From: Actinomycetes bacterium
GTDB lineage: Bacteria > Actinomycetota > Actinomycetes > Actinomycetales > Microbacteriaceae
Assembly: GCA_030426515.1 (NCBI GenBank)
Contig: JAUHYM010000009.1
Location: 1 to 34,121 of the forward strand
Direction: 5' to 3'
DNA: 34,121 nucleotides
Part shown: positions 16,769-27,075 of the stretch, piece by piece
Numbering within the stretch: the stretch's first letter is position 1
Layout of the letters: each line of letters opens with the position of its first letter
The notes under the pieces: model-generated
Database searches by the model: none
What the model was told of the DNA's origin: nothing
Seen by the model: only the letters and a program-made list of their open reading frames with translations
Translations under genes and position numbers: made by a program

Positions 16769-17284
16769 GTGACTGAGCCGCTGCACTCCTCCCCCCAGCC
16801 TCTCGTCGGCGTCGTGATGGGCTCCGACTCGGACTGGCGGGTCATGAGCGACGCATCGCAGGCGCTCACCGACTTCGGCATCCCGCACGAGGTGGAGGTG
16901 GTCTCGGCGCACCGCACCCCCGACAAGCTCGTCCGCTACGGTCGCGAGGCACGTGCGCGCGGCCTGCGCGTGATCATCGCCGGCGCGGGGGGAGCCGCAC
17001 ACCTGCCGGGGATGCTCGCCTCACTCACCGCACTGCCCGTGGTGGGGGTCCCGGTTCCACTCGCCACGCTCGACGGCATGGACAGCCTGCTGTCGATCGT
17101 GCAGATGCCCGCCGGCATCCCGGTGGCGACCGTGTCGATCGGCGGTGCGCGCAACGCCGGCCTCCTCGCGGCACGCATCATCGGCGCCGCGGAGCCTGAG
17201 GTCGGCGATCGCGTCGAGGCGTACGCGCGCGAGCTGGAGCAGATCGTCGAGGAGAAGAACGCGCGGCTCAAGGGGAGCCTGTGA
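16769..17284 (+). CDS. purE: N5-carboxyaminoimidazole ribonucleotide mutase
   Basis: A 171-residue class I PurE that isomerises N5-CAIR (the PurK product) to CAIR in purine synthesis, working as an octamer in the cytoplasm. The phosphate/active-site motif GSDSDW is at residues 18-23, followed by SAHRTPDKL with the catalytic His, and the glycine-rich [11 protein letters not shown] loop. [20 protein letters not shown] and [19 protein letters not shown] complete the signature. The start is a GTG at 16769. Its stop overlaps the GTG of the next gene (GTGA), coupling it to the LCP protein. Confidence 0.96.
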   Translation: MTEPLHSSPQPLVGVVMGSDSDWRVMSDASQALTDFGIPHEVEVVSAHRTPDKLVRYGREARARGLRVIIAGAGGAAHLPGMLASLTALPVVGVPVPLATLDGMDSLLSIVQMPAGIPVATVSIGGARNAGLLAARIIGAAEPEVGDRVEAYARELEQIVEEKNARLKGSL

Positions 17285-18738
17285 GCGTAGCCAGCGCGGT
17301 CCGCGCGGGCTCACCCGGCGCGGCGCCGATCATCGAGACGCTGCCGCTGCGGCGCCCCGACGCGTCCTCGCCGCCGATGATGACGCGCCGCGGCTGGTGG
17401 CTCGTGGCGATGAACGTCCTCGTCCCCGGGTCCGCTCAGACCCTCGCGGGGAACCGGCGGCTGGGTCGCATCGGACTGGCCTCGACGCTTGTGCTGTGGA
17501 CGCTCGCTCTCGTGGCGATCGTGACCTTCCTGCTCTGGCGCGAGGTCGCCTTCGCGATCGCGACGAACTGGTTCGCGCTCACCGCGGCACAGATCCTGCT
17601 GATCGGCTACGCGCTGCTGTGGGTCGTCCTCACCGTCGACACCCTGCGCCTCGTGCGCATCGTCAAGGTGAAGCCGTACGCGCGACTCGCGATCCCGGTC
17701 CTCTCCGTCCTGCTTCTGTTCGTCAGCGCCGGGGGAGCGGCCTACGCGTCGCAGGTGGCGGCGACCGCTCGCGGCACGCTGGGTGCGATCTTCGGCGCCA
17801 GCGGGCCGGCCGTCCCGCCGACCGACGGCTATTACAACATCCTGCTCCTCGGTGCCGACAGCGGCGAGGGTCGGGACTCGATGAGGTTCGACTCGATCTC
17901 GGTCGTATCGGTCAACGCCGAGACGGGCGCGACCACCATCACGGGGATCCCCCGAGACATGGCCAACGTGCCGTTCTCGGAGGGGCCGATGAACGACCGC
18001 TACCCCGACGGGTTCACCGGCTATGCCGACCCCACCTGCGGGTGGGACGGGCACATGAACCACGTGCGCCAGGCGGCTGAGGTCTGCCAGCCCGACGGCG
18101 GCGAATCGCTGTACCCGGACGCGACCGCGAATGGCTCATCGCCGGGTGTCGAGGCGACCAAGGACGCCGCCGAAGGCATTCTCGGCATCGAGATCCCCTA
18201 CTACGTGTTCATCGACATGCACGGCTTCGCGGACCTCATCGACGCCCTCGGAGGTGTGGACATCGTCGTCGACGAGCGTCTGCCGGAAGGGGGCGGACCC
18301 GAGTACGACGGTCAGCCCGCGGAGGAGTGGGCCACCGGGTGGATCGAGGTCGGGCCCCAGCACATGGATGGCGAGACGGCGCAGTGGTATGCGCGGTCGC
18401 GCTACACGACCAGCGACTGGGATCGCATGGAACGCCAGCGTGAGCTGCAGGAGGCGATGCTGGCGCAGTTCACTCCCGCGAACGTGCTCGCCAATTTCAA
18501 CGACATCGCGGCGGCCGGTGAGGACATCGTCGAAACCGACATCCCGCAGTCGCTGCTGCCGACCCTTATGGAGCTCGCCCTGGATGCGAAGGAGCAGCGG
18601 GTCACGACGATCGAGTTGACCCCGGAGTCCGCGGGCGGCATCGGCGTCGATCCGGAGGATCCTGACTTCGCCTACATTCAGGGGTACGTCGACCAGACGC
18701 TGCACCCCGTCGAGCCCACCGACCAGCCCCAGGGCTGA
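17281..18738 (+). CDS. LCP (LytR-CpsA-Psr) family cell-wall glycopolymer ligase
   Basis: A 485-residue membrane enzyme of the family that transfers lipid-linked glycopolymers to peptidoglycan outside the cell. The LCP domain spans about residues 184-400: [10 protein letters not shown], the [13 protein letters not shown] strand, R225 in GIPRDM (pyrophosphate-lipid contact), [18 protein letters not shown], and the basic [18 protein letters not shown] segment (about residues 372-387). Unlike typical LCP proteins with one N-terminal span, this has about four hydrophobic segments before the domain (roughly 35-165). The GTG start overlaps the purE stop by four bases. With the glycosyltransferase downstream and rhamnose genes nearby, attachment of a rhamnose-containing polymer to the wall is a reasonable inference. 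Old annotations call such proteins transcriptional regulators; that is not supported. Confidence 0.9.
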   Translation: MSVASAVRAGSPGAAPIIETLPLRRPDASSPPMMTRRGWWLVAMNVLVPGSAQTLAGNRRLGRIGLASTLVLWTLALVAIVTFLLWREVAFAIATNWFALTAAQILLIGYALLWVVLTVDTLRLVRIVKVKPYARLAIPVLSVLLLFVSAGGAAYASQVAATARGTLGAIFGASGPAVPPTDGYYNILLLGADSGEGRDSMRFDSISVVSVNAETGATTITGIPRDMANVPFSEGPMNDRYPDGFTGYADPTCGWDGHMNHVRQAAEVCQPDGGESLYPDATANGSSPGVEATKDAAEGILGIEIPYYVFIDMHGFADLIDALGGVDIVVDERLPEGGGPEYDGQPAEEWATGWIEVGPQHMDGETAQWYARSRYTTSDWDRMERQRELQEAMLAQFTPANVLANFNDIAAAGEDIVETDIPQSLLPTLMELALDAKEQRVTTIELTPESAGGIGVDPEDPDFAYIQGYVDQTLHPVEPTDQPQG

Positions 18739-18748
18739 TCCGCCTCGG

Positions 18749-18754
18749 TACGCT
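18749..18754 (+). promoter_or_regulatory. -10 box of the glycosyltransferase gene (TACGCT)
   Basis: TACGCT seven bases before the ATG at 18762, in a 23-bp gap after the LCP gene. Confidence 0.4.
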
Positions 18755-18761
18755 GAGAACC

Positions 18762-19886
18762 ATGGTCGCCACACTTCGCGTCGTGCTGGATCAGGTCGCC
18801 GTCGTCGCGGACCGTGACCTGGCCGCGGCCGCCCGCGACCTGACCGATGCGCTGGTGGCGACCACACCCGATGGCTGCCAGGTCGAGGCGCTGGTGCCCG
18901 CGGGAGGCGAGGACGCCGCGCGGGAGATCGCCGGCATCGCGCAGGTCAAGAAGCTCGCTCTGCCTCGTCGCGAGCTCGTGGCCGCATGGCAGGCGGGTAT
19001 CGCGCCCGCCGCCGGCGGCATGATCCACTCGCCCTCGCTTCTGGCCCCGCTCGTCAAGCACGACCGCGTGCACGATCTCGACCAGACCGTGGTGACGGTC
19101 TGGGATCTGCGGCCGTGGCTGGCGCCCACGTCGCTGCCCAAGTCGGCCGTCGGGTGGCAGAAGGCGATGCTCAAGCGCGCGGTCAAGCATGCGGATGCGG
19201 TCGTGGTGCCGACCCACGCGCACGCCGAGCGCCTGGCAGACCTCACGAAGCTGGGGGGACGCATCCGCGTGATCGCGGGTGCACCGCCGGCAGATTCCGC
19301 GGTGCCCTTCGACGCGGCGTCGCGGACCCGCGGAGTCGGGCTTCCGGCCGACTATGTGCTCATCGGCGGGCTGTCGCGCGAGGACACCGCACGCGGCCTC
19401 GGCGCCGCCGCCGACGCGCTCGACGCCGACACGGATCTCGCTGCGGTCGTTTTCAGCGAGCCGGCGGGGGATCCTGCCGCGGTCGGGGACCTTGCCGCGG
19501 CAGTGGGCATTCCCGAGCGGCGCCTGCACGTCGTCTCGGCGTCGGATGACGCCGACCGCCGGTCCATCGTCAGTGGCGCCCGTGTGTTCATCGAGCCCAC
19601 TCGCTCCCCGGTCTTCCCCTGGCTCGCCATCGAGGCGCTCGCCCTGGGCACGCCGATCGTCGCGCCCGCCTCGCCCGTGGTCAGCGAGCTCATCGCCGAG
19701 GGAGGTCTGATCATCGGCGACGTCGAAGGCCCGCTCGATGGCTCCGCCCTGTCGGAGGCGGTCACCGATGCCGCGACCGACTCCGAGACCGCGACCCGTC
19801 TGCGCGTGCTCGCCGCCGATCGTGCGCGCTCGTTCTCATGGCTCAGTTCGGCCGAGAAGGTGTGGCAGCTCCACGCCGATCTGTGA
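18762..19886 (+). CDS. Glycosyltransferase, GT-B fold (family 4-like)
   Basis: A 374-residue protein with a two-domain GT-B layout and no membrane spans, expected at the cytoplasmic face. The N-terminal domain includes MIHSPSLLAPL and VVTVWDLRPWLAPTSLPKS, followed by ADAVVVPTHAHAERLADL, a typical acceptor-domain tail. The C-terminal donor domain has VLIGGLSREDTARGL and the recognisable FIEPTRSPVFPWLAIEALALG, which matches the E-x7-E nucleotide-sugar-binding region of GT4 enzymes (here F-P-W-L-A-I-E). The KLGGRIRVIAGAPP linker also fits. The donor sugar is unknown. Mycobacteria have the rhamnosyltransferase wbbL next to rmlD and an LCP gene in this block, but WbbL is a GT2 enzyme, so this is a positional and not a sequence equivalent. 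Confidence 0.85.
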   Translation: MVATLRVVLDQVAVVADRDLAAAARDLTDALVATTPDGCQVEALVPAGGEDAAREIAGIAQVKKLALPRRELVAAWQAGIAPAAGGMIHSPSLLAPLVKHDRVHDLDQTVVTVWDLRPWLAPTSLPKSAVGWQKAMLKRAVKHADAVVVPTHAHAERLADLTKLGGRIRVIAGAPPADSAVPFDAASRTRGVGLPADYVLIGGLSREDTARGLGAAADALDADTDLAAVVFSEPAGDPAAVGDLAAAVGIPERRLHVVSASDDADRRSIVSGARVFIEPTRSPVFPWLAIEALALGTPIVAPASPVVSELIAEGGLIIGDVEGPLDGSALSEAVTDAATDSETATRLRVLAADRARSFSWLSSAEKVWQLHADL

Positions 19887-19924
19887 CGTCGCTCACGCGG
19901 CCAGTCTGGGAGCGGGTGGCGAGT

Positions 19925-19942
19925 TGCTATCTTCAGATTGCA
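19925..19942. promoter_or_regulatory. Palindrome over the TetR gene start; possible autoregulatory operator
   Basis: TGCTATCT-TC-AGATTGCA has 8-bp arms with one mismatch. It contains the TATCTT -10-like box (19928-19933) and ends on the A of the TetR ATG, so a bound dimer would block initiation. Confidence 0.4.
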
Positions 19943-20616
19943 TGACCAACGACCGTCGAGCCCCGCGGCCTGAGATCGCCCGTAGCCGGCGATCGATCCT
20001 CGACGCCGCGGAGCGGCTGTTCGGCGAGGTGGGCCTGGAATTCTCGCTCAACGAACTCGCCCACGCGGCCGACGTCGGTGTCGCCACCGTGTACCGGCGG
20101 TTTCCGACGCACGACGATGTCGTCCATGCTCTGCACGAGCGGGCCTATGAGGCCTTCGTCGCCGTCTTCGACTCGCTGGAAGACGTGCCTGACGGGTGGT
20201 CGGGTGTCGTCGGATACCTCGAGCGCTCCGTCGCGACGATGAACGCTCATCCGGCGTTCGCGGCAGCGGCGCGCCGCATGGCGCGCATTGATCCGGCCTC
20301 AACCCGTGGCCACGACCTGGAGGCGCGTCTCGCGGTGCATGTGCGACGGGCCCAGGACGAGAAGGCCCTGCGCGCGGATGTCACAGCCGTCGATCTGGTG
20401 ACGATGGTCGCGCAGCTGGGCGTGCTCTCTGTCTTGCCGGAACCGGCGCGGTCTGCCATGAGCGTCCGCCAGCTGTGCTTCCTGACGGCGGGGCTGCGCG
20501 CCGAGGCGCACGCCTTCGGTGACGCGGGTGAGCGTGTCGCCGAGGATCTTGCGCGCCTGCACGCGCTTGCCGTGCAAGAGCCGTTCGCTGGACGCTCGGA
20601 CAGCGGCGCGTCCTGA
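19942..20616 (+). CDS. TetR/AcrR-family transcriptional regulator
   Basis: A 224-residue repressor-type regulator. The N-terminal helix-turn-helix is clear: RSRRSILDAAERLFGEVGLE, then SLNELAHAADVGVATVYRRF with the recognition helix ending in the family's VATVYRRFPTHDDV. The C-terminal ~150 residues form the variable ligand-binding and dimerisation part, with no identifiable ligand. The ATG at 19942 is chosen because it puts the HTH at the usual position and because the -10 box is eight bases upstream. The next gene on the same strand, 127 bp on, encodes the large secreted pore-former-like protein and has a palindrome in its promoter region, so it is the natural regulatory target. Confidence 0.92.
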   Translation: MTNDRRAPRPEIARSRRSILDAAERLFGEVGLEFSLNELAHAADVGVATVYRRFPTHDDVVHALHERAYEAFVAVFDSLEDVPDGWSGVVGYLERSVATMNAHPAFAAAARRMARIDPASTRGHDLEARLAVHVRRAQDEKALRADVTAVDLVTMVAQLGVLSVLPEPARSAMSVRQLCFLTAGLRAEAHAFGDAGERVAEDLARLHALAVQEPFAGRSDSGAS

Positions 20617-20666
20617 CTCCGCATGAACCACGCCTCGGCTGGGTGCCGAGCGTTCTCACCAATCCG

Positions 20667-20696
20667 GCGTATGTGATAGAAATTATCCATATACGC
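20667..20696. promoter_or_regulatory. 30-bp palindrome upstream of the secreted pore-former-like gene; candidate TetR operator
   Basis: GCGTATGTG-N12-CATATACGC has 9-bp arms with one mismatch, centred at 20681.5, inside an AT-rich patch (GATAGAAATTATC) that may also hold the -10 element. It lies 47 bp before the ATG at 20744. Position, size and symmetry fit a TetR-family operator. Binding is inferred. Confidence 0.5.
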
Positions 20697-20743
20697 TCAG
20701 GGTGTCCGTCCCGCGACACGACCGAGGACGAGAGGACGATGTG

Positions 20744-23509
20744 ATGACACGGAGACGACGACCAGGTCGATGGGACTTTTCGGCCCCCACGCGGTGGGTG
20801 ACGGCCCTGTGCCTGACGGTCGTGGTGGCGGGCGGCGTGCTCGTCGGTGAGCGGACGGCGCAGGCCGAAACGCTCGCTGCAGGCATCGCACCGGGTCAGA
20901 AAATGGAAGTGCTGTCGCACTACAGCACCGACGACCCCACGCAGCGGGACTGGGCTCCCACCGTCTCGATGCGCGTCGGCGCCGAGGACGCGGGCTCGGG
21001 GTATGTGCGGATTGTGCTCGAGAACGGGCAGTGTCTTACCGACCAATGGACCTACAGCAACCCGAGTTCGTTCGCTGACCGCGTGTGGGACCACATCGGG
21101 CAGACATGTTCGTCGGTGAACACCCGTCAGCAGTTCATGATCGTGCCGTTGGCCGAAGAGCCTGCTGGCGACAGCGATCCCGTCGAGCACCAGTTCCGGA
21201 TCGTGAGCGTCTCCAGCGGGAAGTGCTTCTTCAGCCGTTATGACGGACTGAACGGGTACGGGAACATGGAGCCGTGGGACACGCGGGCGGCGCAGACTCC
21301 GATGCGCGGCTTCATCGAGTGCGGCGCGGACCACTACCTCAAGCCGGACGCGGGGAACACGCCGGATGCGGTGAGGGTGAACGTCGACCCCAAGGCGCAG
21401 TCCTTCGGCGTCTACAACGACGCCCGGGACTCGGCGGGATTGTGGGTGCACTGGTCGTGGCTGCTGAAGCGCGCCATGACGCAGGGAGCATTCGACTGCG
21501 TGGCCAGCGGCGGTGCGACGTGTCAGGTGCGCCTGCCTGGTTCGAGTGTCTGGCTCGCCCCCAGCGATTCGGCCATCGCTGCCAGCGGCGTGCAGTCGGA
21601 GCGACCGCTCGGGTGTGGTGCGCCGAGCGGTCATGGGCCGGCGTTCTTCCAGAACAACGGCCCGGACGGGCAGGAGCATACGGTCAGCACGTCTATGACG
21701 AGCAGCCACTCGAGCACGACGACTGATACGCACAGCGGCACCGTCACCATCGGCTTCAAGGGCGGCAAGAAGGACGTCTGGGAGGCGAGCGCCGAAGTCT
21801 CCTACACCTACCAGCATCAGACGGCGACGACCGAGAGTGACTCCGTCTCGCAGTCCGTGCAAGACAGCGTGACGATCCCGCATGGCGCCTACTTCATGTA
21901 CACGTGGAGCGGCATCGTGTACACGCTCGAGGGGGACTGGAAGTATGGCCTCCGCGGCAGCGACACCGGGTTCACCTCGCACGTGAGCTCGTCATATCCG
22001 GCGAGCGTCGGCGGGGCGGACATGCAGACGGTGACGACCAACGTGACGCAGACCAAGAAGACCTGCTTCGCCGGGCCGACGTCGACCAATGATGCACCTC
22101 CCGTGCTCGCAGCATCGGCAGACGAGTGCGCGAACGCCGCGCCGTCGCGCCCCACGGCCGCGGTCGGCGCCCTCGTCTACGCATGCCCCGGCGAGTGGAA
22201 CATCCCGCCGCTGACCGACCCCGACGGCTCGACGGATCCGGTCTGGGGCTATCAGTGGTACTACGTGGACGAGGCTGGCGCGCACGAGGACATTCCGGGA
22301 GCCACCCGCGCCTCGTACGTGCTTCAAGAGGAGTCCTTTCTTCCGGCGCACCGTTTCCTCGGTGTTCGCGTCACCGAGCTCGGCGATGCCTACCGGATGG
22401 AGTCGCAGCCGGCCACCGTGGCCGCGAGCCTTCCCCTGCATCCGGCGGGTGAACCCGCCGCCGTCGCTGCCGCGGGGCCGGTTCCCGCCTCGTACGCCGG
22501 TGAGCTGCTCAGTGCCGAACAAGGGGCGACGGTGGGCCGGGTGCTCATTGCGGACGCCGACCTCGAGGGTTCGCCCGCGGATGGAAGTGGCGTCGATCTC
22601 GCCGTGACGGCTGGGGTGCTGCCCACGGGCCTGTCGCTCGAGCCGAGCGGGCGCCTGTCCGGTGTCGCATCCGAGGCAGGGGAGTTCGCGTTCACGGTAC
22701 GCAACGGGGCCGGTACGGACGAGGAAGTCGACTTCACCTTCGTCGTCCACGCTGCGTCCGCGACGCTCGCCGACAATACGGTGATCGATGGGGTTGCGGG
22801 CGAGATGCTCTCAGCCGACCTCGTCGACACCCCGACACCCACGCTCGATCTCGCGATCGTCGAGGGGGCGCTTCCCGCGGGCCTCTCGTTGGATGCGTCA
22901 ACGGGCAGGATCGAGGGCGTGCCCGAGCTGGCGGGCGGCAGCACGATCGTCGTGGCCGACCAGGCAGACCCGTTCGCGACGTCGCGCGAGTTCACGATCC
23001 AGGTCACCTCGGCGCCGTCGCGGCTCACGGCGCTGCCGCCCATCGAACTGACCGTCGGCGAGTCGTATCGCGCGCCGCTCGCCGAGGATGTGGGGCACGG
23101 CGCTGTCTTCGGGACGACGGGCGAGTCTGCCGACCTCGGCGGGCTCTGGGTCGACGCGAACACGGGCGAACTCGCCGGCACGGCCCTGCGAGCCGGAGAT
23201 TACGCGGTCACGGTCACCGATATCACTCGTGAGGGGGCTCCGACGGAGACGTACTCGGTGCGGGTCGCGAGCGCCGACGATGACACGGACAGTGGCTCGG
23301 ACTCGGGCGGCTCGGATTCGGGCGGCACGGACTCGGGTGGCGCGGGCGAGGTGCCCGGCGCAGCCGATTCGGATGACGCGACGGGGGCTCTGGCGACTTC
23401 GGGTGCCGACACCGCAGGCACGGCGCCGGTGGTGGCGGCTTGGGCCGCTGTCCTAGTGCTCGCTGGGGTCGCGCTCCTTCTCATCCGCCGAGTGCGGCGA
23501 CGGAGCTGA
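20744..23509 (+). CDS. Secreted, membrane-anchored protein with aerolysin/ETX-MTX2-like pore-forming region and Ig-like repeats
   Basis: A 921-residue exported protein. After a basic N-terminus and signal peptide (about 1-41) come ~250 residues with paired cysteines and ricin-lectin-like phrases (NGQCLTDQW, SGKCFFS). Residues ~312-442 carry the pattern of beta-pore-forming toxins of the aerolysin/ETX-MTX2 type: a Ser/Thr-rich strand (STSMTSSHSSTTTD), GTVTIGFKGG, ASAEVSYTYQHQ, a second Ser/Thr strand with alternating polarity, and VTIPHGAYFMYTW followed by YTLEGDW. Residues ~586-846 hold Ig-like (He_PIG) repeats with GLSLEPSGRLSGV and GLSLDASTGRIEGV. A Ser/Asp/Gly linker leads to LATSG (883-887), a hydrophobic span and RRVRRRS, a sortase-like or plain membrane anchor. 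The ATG at 20744 has GAGAGG eight bases upstream; an in-frame GTG at 20702 is less likely. The pore-forming fold is recognised by pattern only. Confidence 0.6.
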   Translation: MTRRRRPGRWDFSAPTRWVTALCLTVVVAGGVLVGERTAQAETLAAGIAPGQKMEVLSHYSTDDPTQRDWAPTVSMRVGAEDAGSGYVRIVLENGQCLTDQWTYSNPSSFADRVWDHIGQTCSSVNTRQQFMIVPLAEEPAGDSDPVEHQFRIVSVSSGKCFFSRYDGLNGYGNMEPWDTRAAQTPMRGFIECGADHYLKPDAGNTPDAVRVNVDPKAQSFGVYNDARDSAGLWVHWSWLLKRAMTQGAFDCVASGGATCQVRLPGSSVWLAPSDSAIAASGVQSERPLGCGAPSGHGPAFFQNNGPDGQEHTVSTSMTSSHSSTTTDTHSGTVTIGFKGGKKDVWEASAEVSYTYQHQTATTESDSVSQSVQDSVTIPHGAYFMYTWSGIVYTLEGDWKYGLRGSDTGFTSHVSSSYPASVGGADMQTVTTNVTQTKKTCFAGPTSTNDAPPVLAASADECANAAPSRPTAAVGALVYACPGEWNIPPLTDPDGSTDPVWGYQWYYVDEAGAHEDIPGATRASYVLQEESFLPAHRFLGVRVTELGDAYRMESQPATVAASLPLHPAGEPAAVAAAGPVPASYAGELLSAEQGATVGRVLIADADLEGSPADGSGVDLAVTAGVLPTGLSLEPSGRLSGVASEAGEFAFTVRNGAGTDEEVDFTFVVHAASATLADNTVIDGVAGEMLSADLVDTPTPTLDLAIVEGALPAGLSLDASTGRIEGVPELAGGSTIVVADQADPFATSREFTIQVTSAPSRLTALPPIELTVGESYRAPLAEDVGHGAVFGTTGESADLGGLWVDANTGELAGTALRAGDYAVTVTDITREGAPTETYSVRVASADDDTDSGSDSGGSDSGGTDSGGAGEVPGAADSDDATGALATSGADTAGTAPVVAAWAAVLVLAGVALLLIRRVRRRS

Positions 23510-23561
23510 TGCTGTCCCGGTGGCTTGTGGCCGGCGTCGCCTGACACCGGCAGCGGCTCGT

Positions 23562-23592
23562 AGAGGCCCCCGCTCGTTCAGTGGGGGCCTCT
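23562..23592 (+). terminator. Hairpin terminator after the pore-former-like gene
   Basis: A perfect 10-bp stem (AGAGGCCCCC/GGGGGCCTCT) with an 11-base loop lies 52 bp after the stop, between convergent genes. It has no T-tract. The rest of the 196-bp gap up to 23705 shows nothing else recognisable. Confidence 0.65.
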
Positions 23593-23705
23593 GCCGGGGG
23601 CTTCGGACCGTTCCACCTGAGCGGGGTGTGACACCTGGCGATGCCGACGTGGTGTACTTCGCAGCGCTCTCGGAGGCCGTGGCGGACTCGGTGCGGTGCC
23701 GCTGA

Positions 23706-25127
23706 TCAGCAGGCCAGTCCCGATCGGACGTAGGCGGCCAGAGACTCGGACCAGTCGGTCGGCGTCCATCCGGTCTCTTCGAGCTTCGCGGTGTCGAGCA
23801 CGCTGTTGCGCGGTCGCGGCGCAACAGGCGCGGTTGCTCCGGCGAAGTAGGCCGCGGTCGTCGTTCCGGTGACCGCGGCGGGGTCATGCCCCGTGAGCGC
23901 GAAGACCTGTCGGGCGACCTCAGCCCATGTCGTCGGCGTCCCTGCCCCTGTGAGGTTGTAGGCGCCGTACGCCTGGCGCGTGTCGAGCAGATGGCGGATG
24001 CCGCGAGCGATGTCCACCGTGAACGTCGGCCGCCCGATCTGATCGTCGACGACTCTCGGGTCGATTCCGCGTTCGGCGAGTGAGGCCATCGTCCTCACGA
24101 AGTTTCCGCCGTCGCCGATGACCCACGACGTGCGCACGATGTAATGGCGCGGCACCGTCTCGACGATGGCGTCGCCCGCCGCCTTGGTCTGGCCGTACAC
24201 CCCCAGCGGAGCGAACGGGTCGTCCTCGCGGTAGGCGCGATCGGAGTTCCCGTCGTAGACGTAGTCGCTCGATACGTGCACGAGTGTGATGCCGCACTCC
24301 GTCGCGATGCGCGCGAGCGCGGTCACACCCGAGACATTTGCGCTCCAGGCGCCGACGCGGCCGGTGTGCGTCTCGGCAGCGTCCACTGCGGTGTGTGCGG
24401 CGGCATTGACGATGACGCCGTAGTCGCGCCACCGGCGGCGTGATGGGAGCTCCGGGTCAGTCAGGTCGAGTTCCGCGCGGGTGGCGTACTCGAGACCGGG
24501 GCCGTCGCCGAACTCGGCGCGCAGCGCGCGGCCGAGTTGCCCGTTCGCGCCGAGGACGAGGATCTTCTTCGGGGGCATCGGTGTGACGTCGGCCAGTTGG
24601 GGGTGGGCGCGGTCTTTGGGGGAGATCTCGACCTGGTGGAGGGGGATGGGCCAGTCGATCGCGGCGGTGGGGTCGGCGAGGTTGAGGAAGGTGTAGTCCG
24701 CGTCGGGTGACCAGTGGTCGTTGACGAGGTAGGTGTAGGCGGTGTCGGGTTCGAGGGTCTGGTAGGCGTTGCCGACGCCGCGGGGGACGAGCACGGCCCG
24801 GGACGGGTCGAGTTCGGTGGTGAACACGGCGCCGAAGGTGGGGCCTTCGCGCAGGTCGACCCAGGCGCCGAAGATCCGGCCGGTCGCGACCGACACCCAT
24901 TTGTCCCAGGGCTCGGCGTGGATGCCGCGGGTGGTGCCTGCGGTGTCGTTGAAGGAGATGTTGTTCTGCACCGGGCCGAGGTCGGGCAGGCCCGCGGCGG
25001 TCATCTTCTGCCGCTGCCAGTTCTCCTTGAACCAGCCGCGGGTGTCGCCGTGGACGGGCAGGTCCCAGACGGTGAGTCCGGGGATGGGTGTGTCGGTGCG
25101 GGTGAGGGTCTTGCCGAACACGGTCAC
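23706..25127 (-). CDS. Fused dTDP-4-dehydrorhamnose 3,5-epimerase / dTDP-4-dehydrorhamnose reductase
   Basis: A 473-residue bifunctional enzyme for the last two steps of dTDP-L-rhamnose synthesis. Residues 1 to ~185 are an RmlC cupin: HGDTRGWFKENW, the catalytic His70 in TTRGIHAEPW, LREGPTFGAV and VPRGVGNAYQTLE. Residues ~190-473 are an RmlD short-chain reductase: NADPH loop GANGQLGRAL, NAAAHTAVDAAE, HVSSDYVYDG, the catalytic YGQTK, and DQIGRPTFTVDIARGI. RmlC normally works as a dimer of about 180-200 residues and RmlD as a separate ~290-residue protein, so both halves are full length. The GTG start follows the rmlB stop by three bases. All catalytic residues I can see are intact. Products feed rhamnosyltransferases. 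Confidence 0.92.
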   Translation of the reverse strand: MTVFGKTLTRTDTPIPGLTVWDLPVHGDTRGWFKENWQRQKMTAAGLPDLGPVQNNISFNDTAGTTRGIHAEPWDKWVSVATGRIFGAWVDLREGPTFGAVFTTELDPSRAVLVPRGVGNAYQTLEPDTAYTYLVNDHWSPDADYTFLNLADPTAAIDWPIPLHQVEISPKDRAHPQLADVTPMPPKKILVLGANGQLGRALRAEFGDGPGLEYATRAELDLTDPELPSRRRWRDYGVIVNAAAHTAVDAAETHTGRVGAWSANVSGVTALARIATECGITLVHVSSDYVYDGNSDRAYREDDPFAPLGVYGQTKAAGDAIVETVPRHYIVRTSWVIGDGGNFVRTMASLAERGIDPRVVDDQIGRPTFTVDIARGIRHLLDTRQAYGAYNLTGAGTPTTWAEVARQVFALTGHDPAAVTGTTTAAYFAGATAPVAPRPRNSVLDTAKLEETGWTPTDWSESLAAYVRSGLAC

Positions 25128-25130
25128 CGG

Positions 25131-26995
<1,865 letters not shown>

Positions 26996-27001
26996 GCGGC
27001 C

Positions 27002-27007
27002 AGTCTA
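27002..27007 (-). promoter_or_regulatory. -10 box of the rml operon (TAGACT)
   Basis: TAGACT on the minus strand, six bases before the rmlA GTG, within an 80-bp gap after the upstream membrane glycosyltransferase gene. Confidence 0.4.
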
Positions 27008-27075
27008 GGGTTCGATTCAGGTAGAGAACTTTCCGCGACAATCGTCGATCGGCTGATGATGTTCCCGACTGCCGC

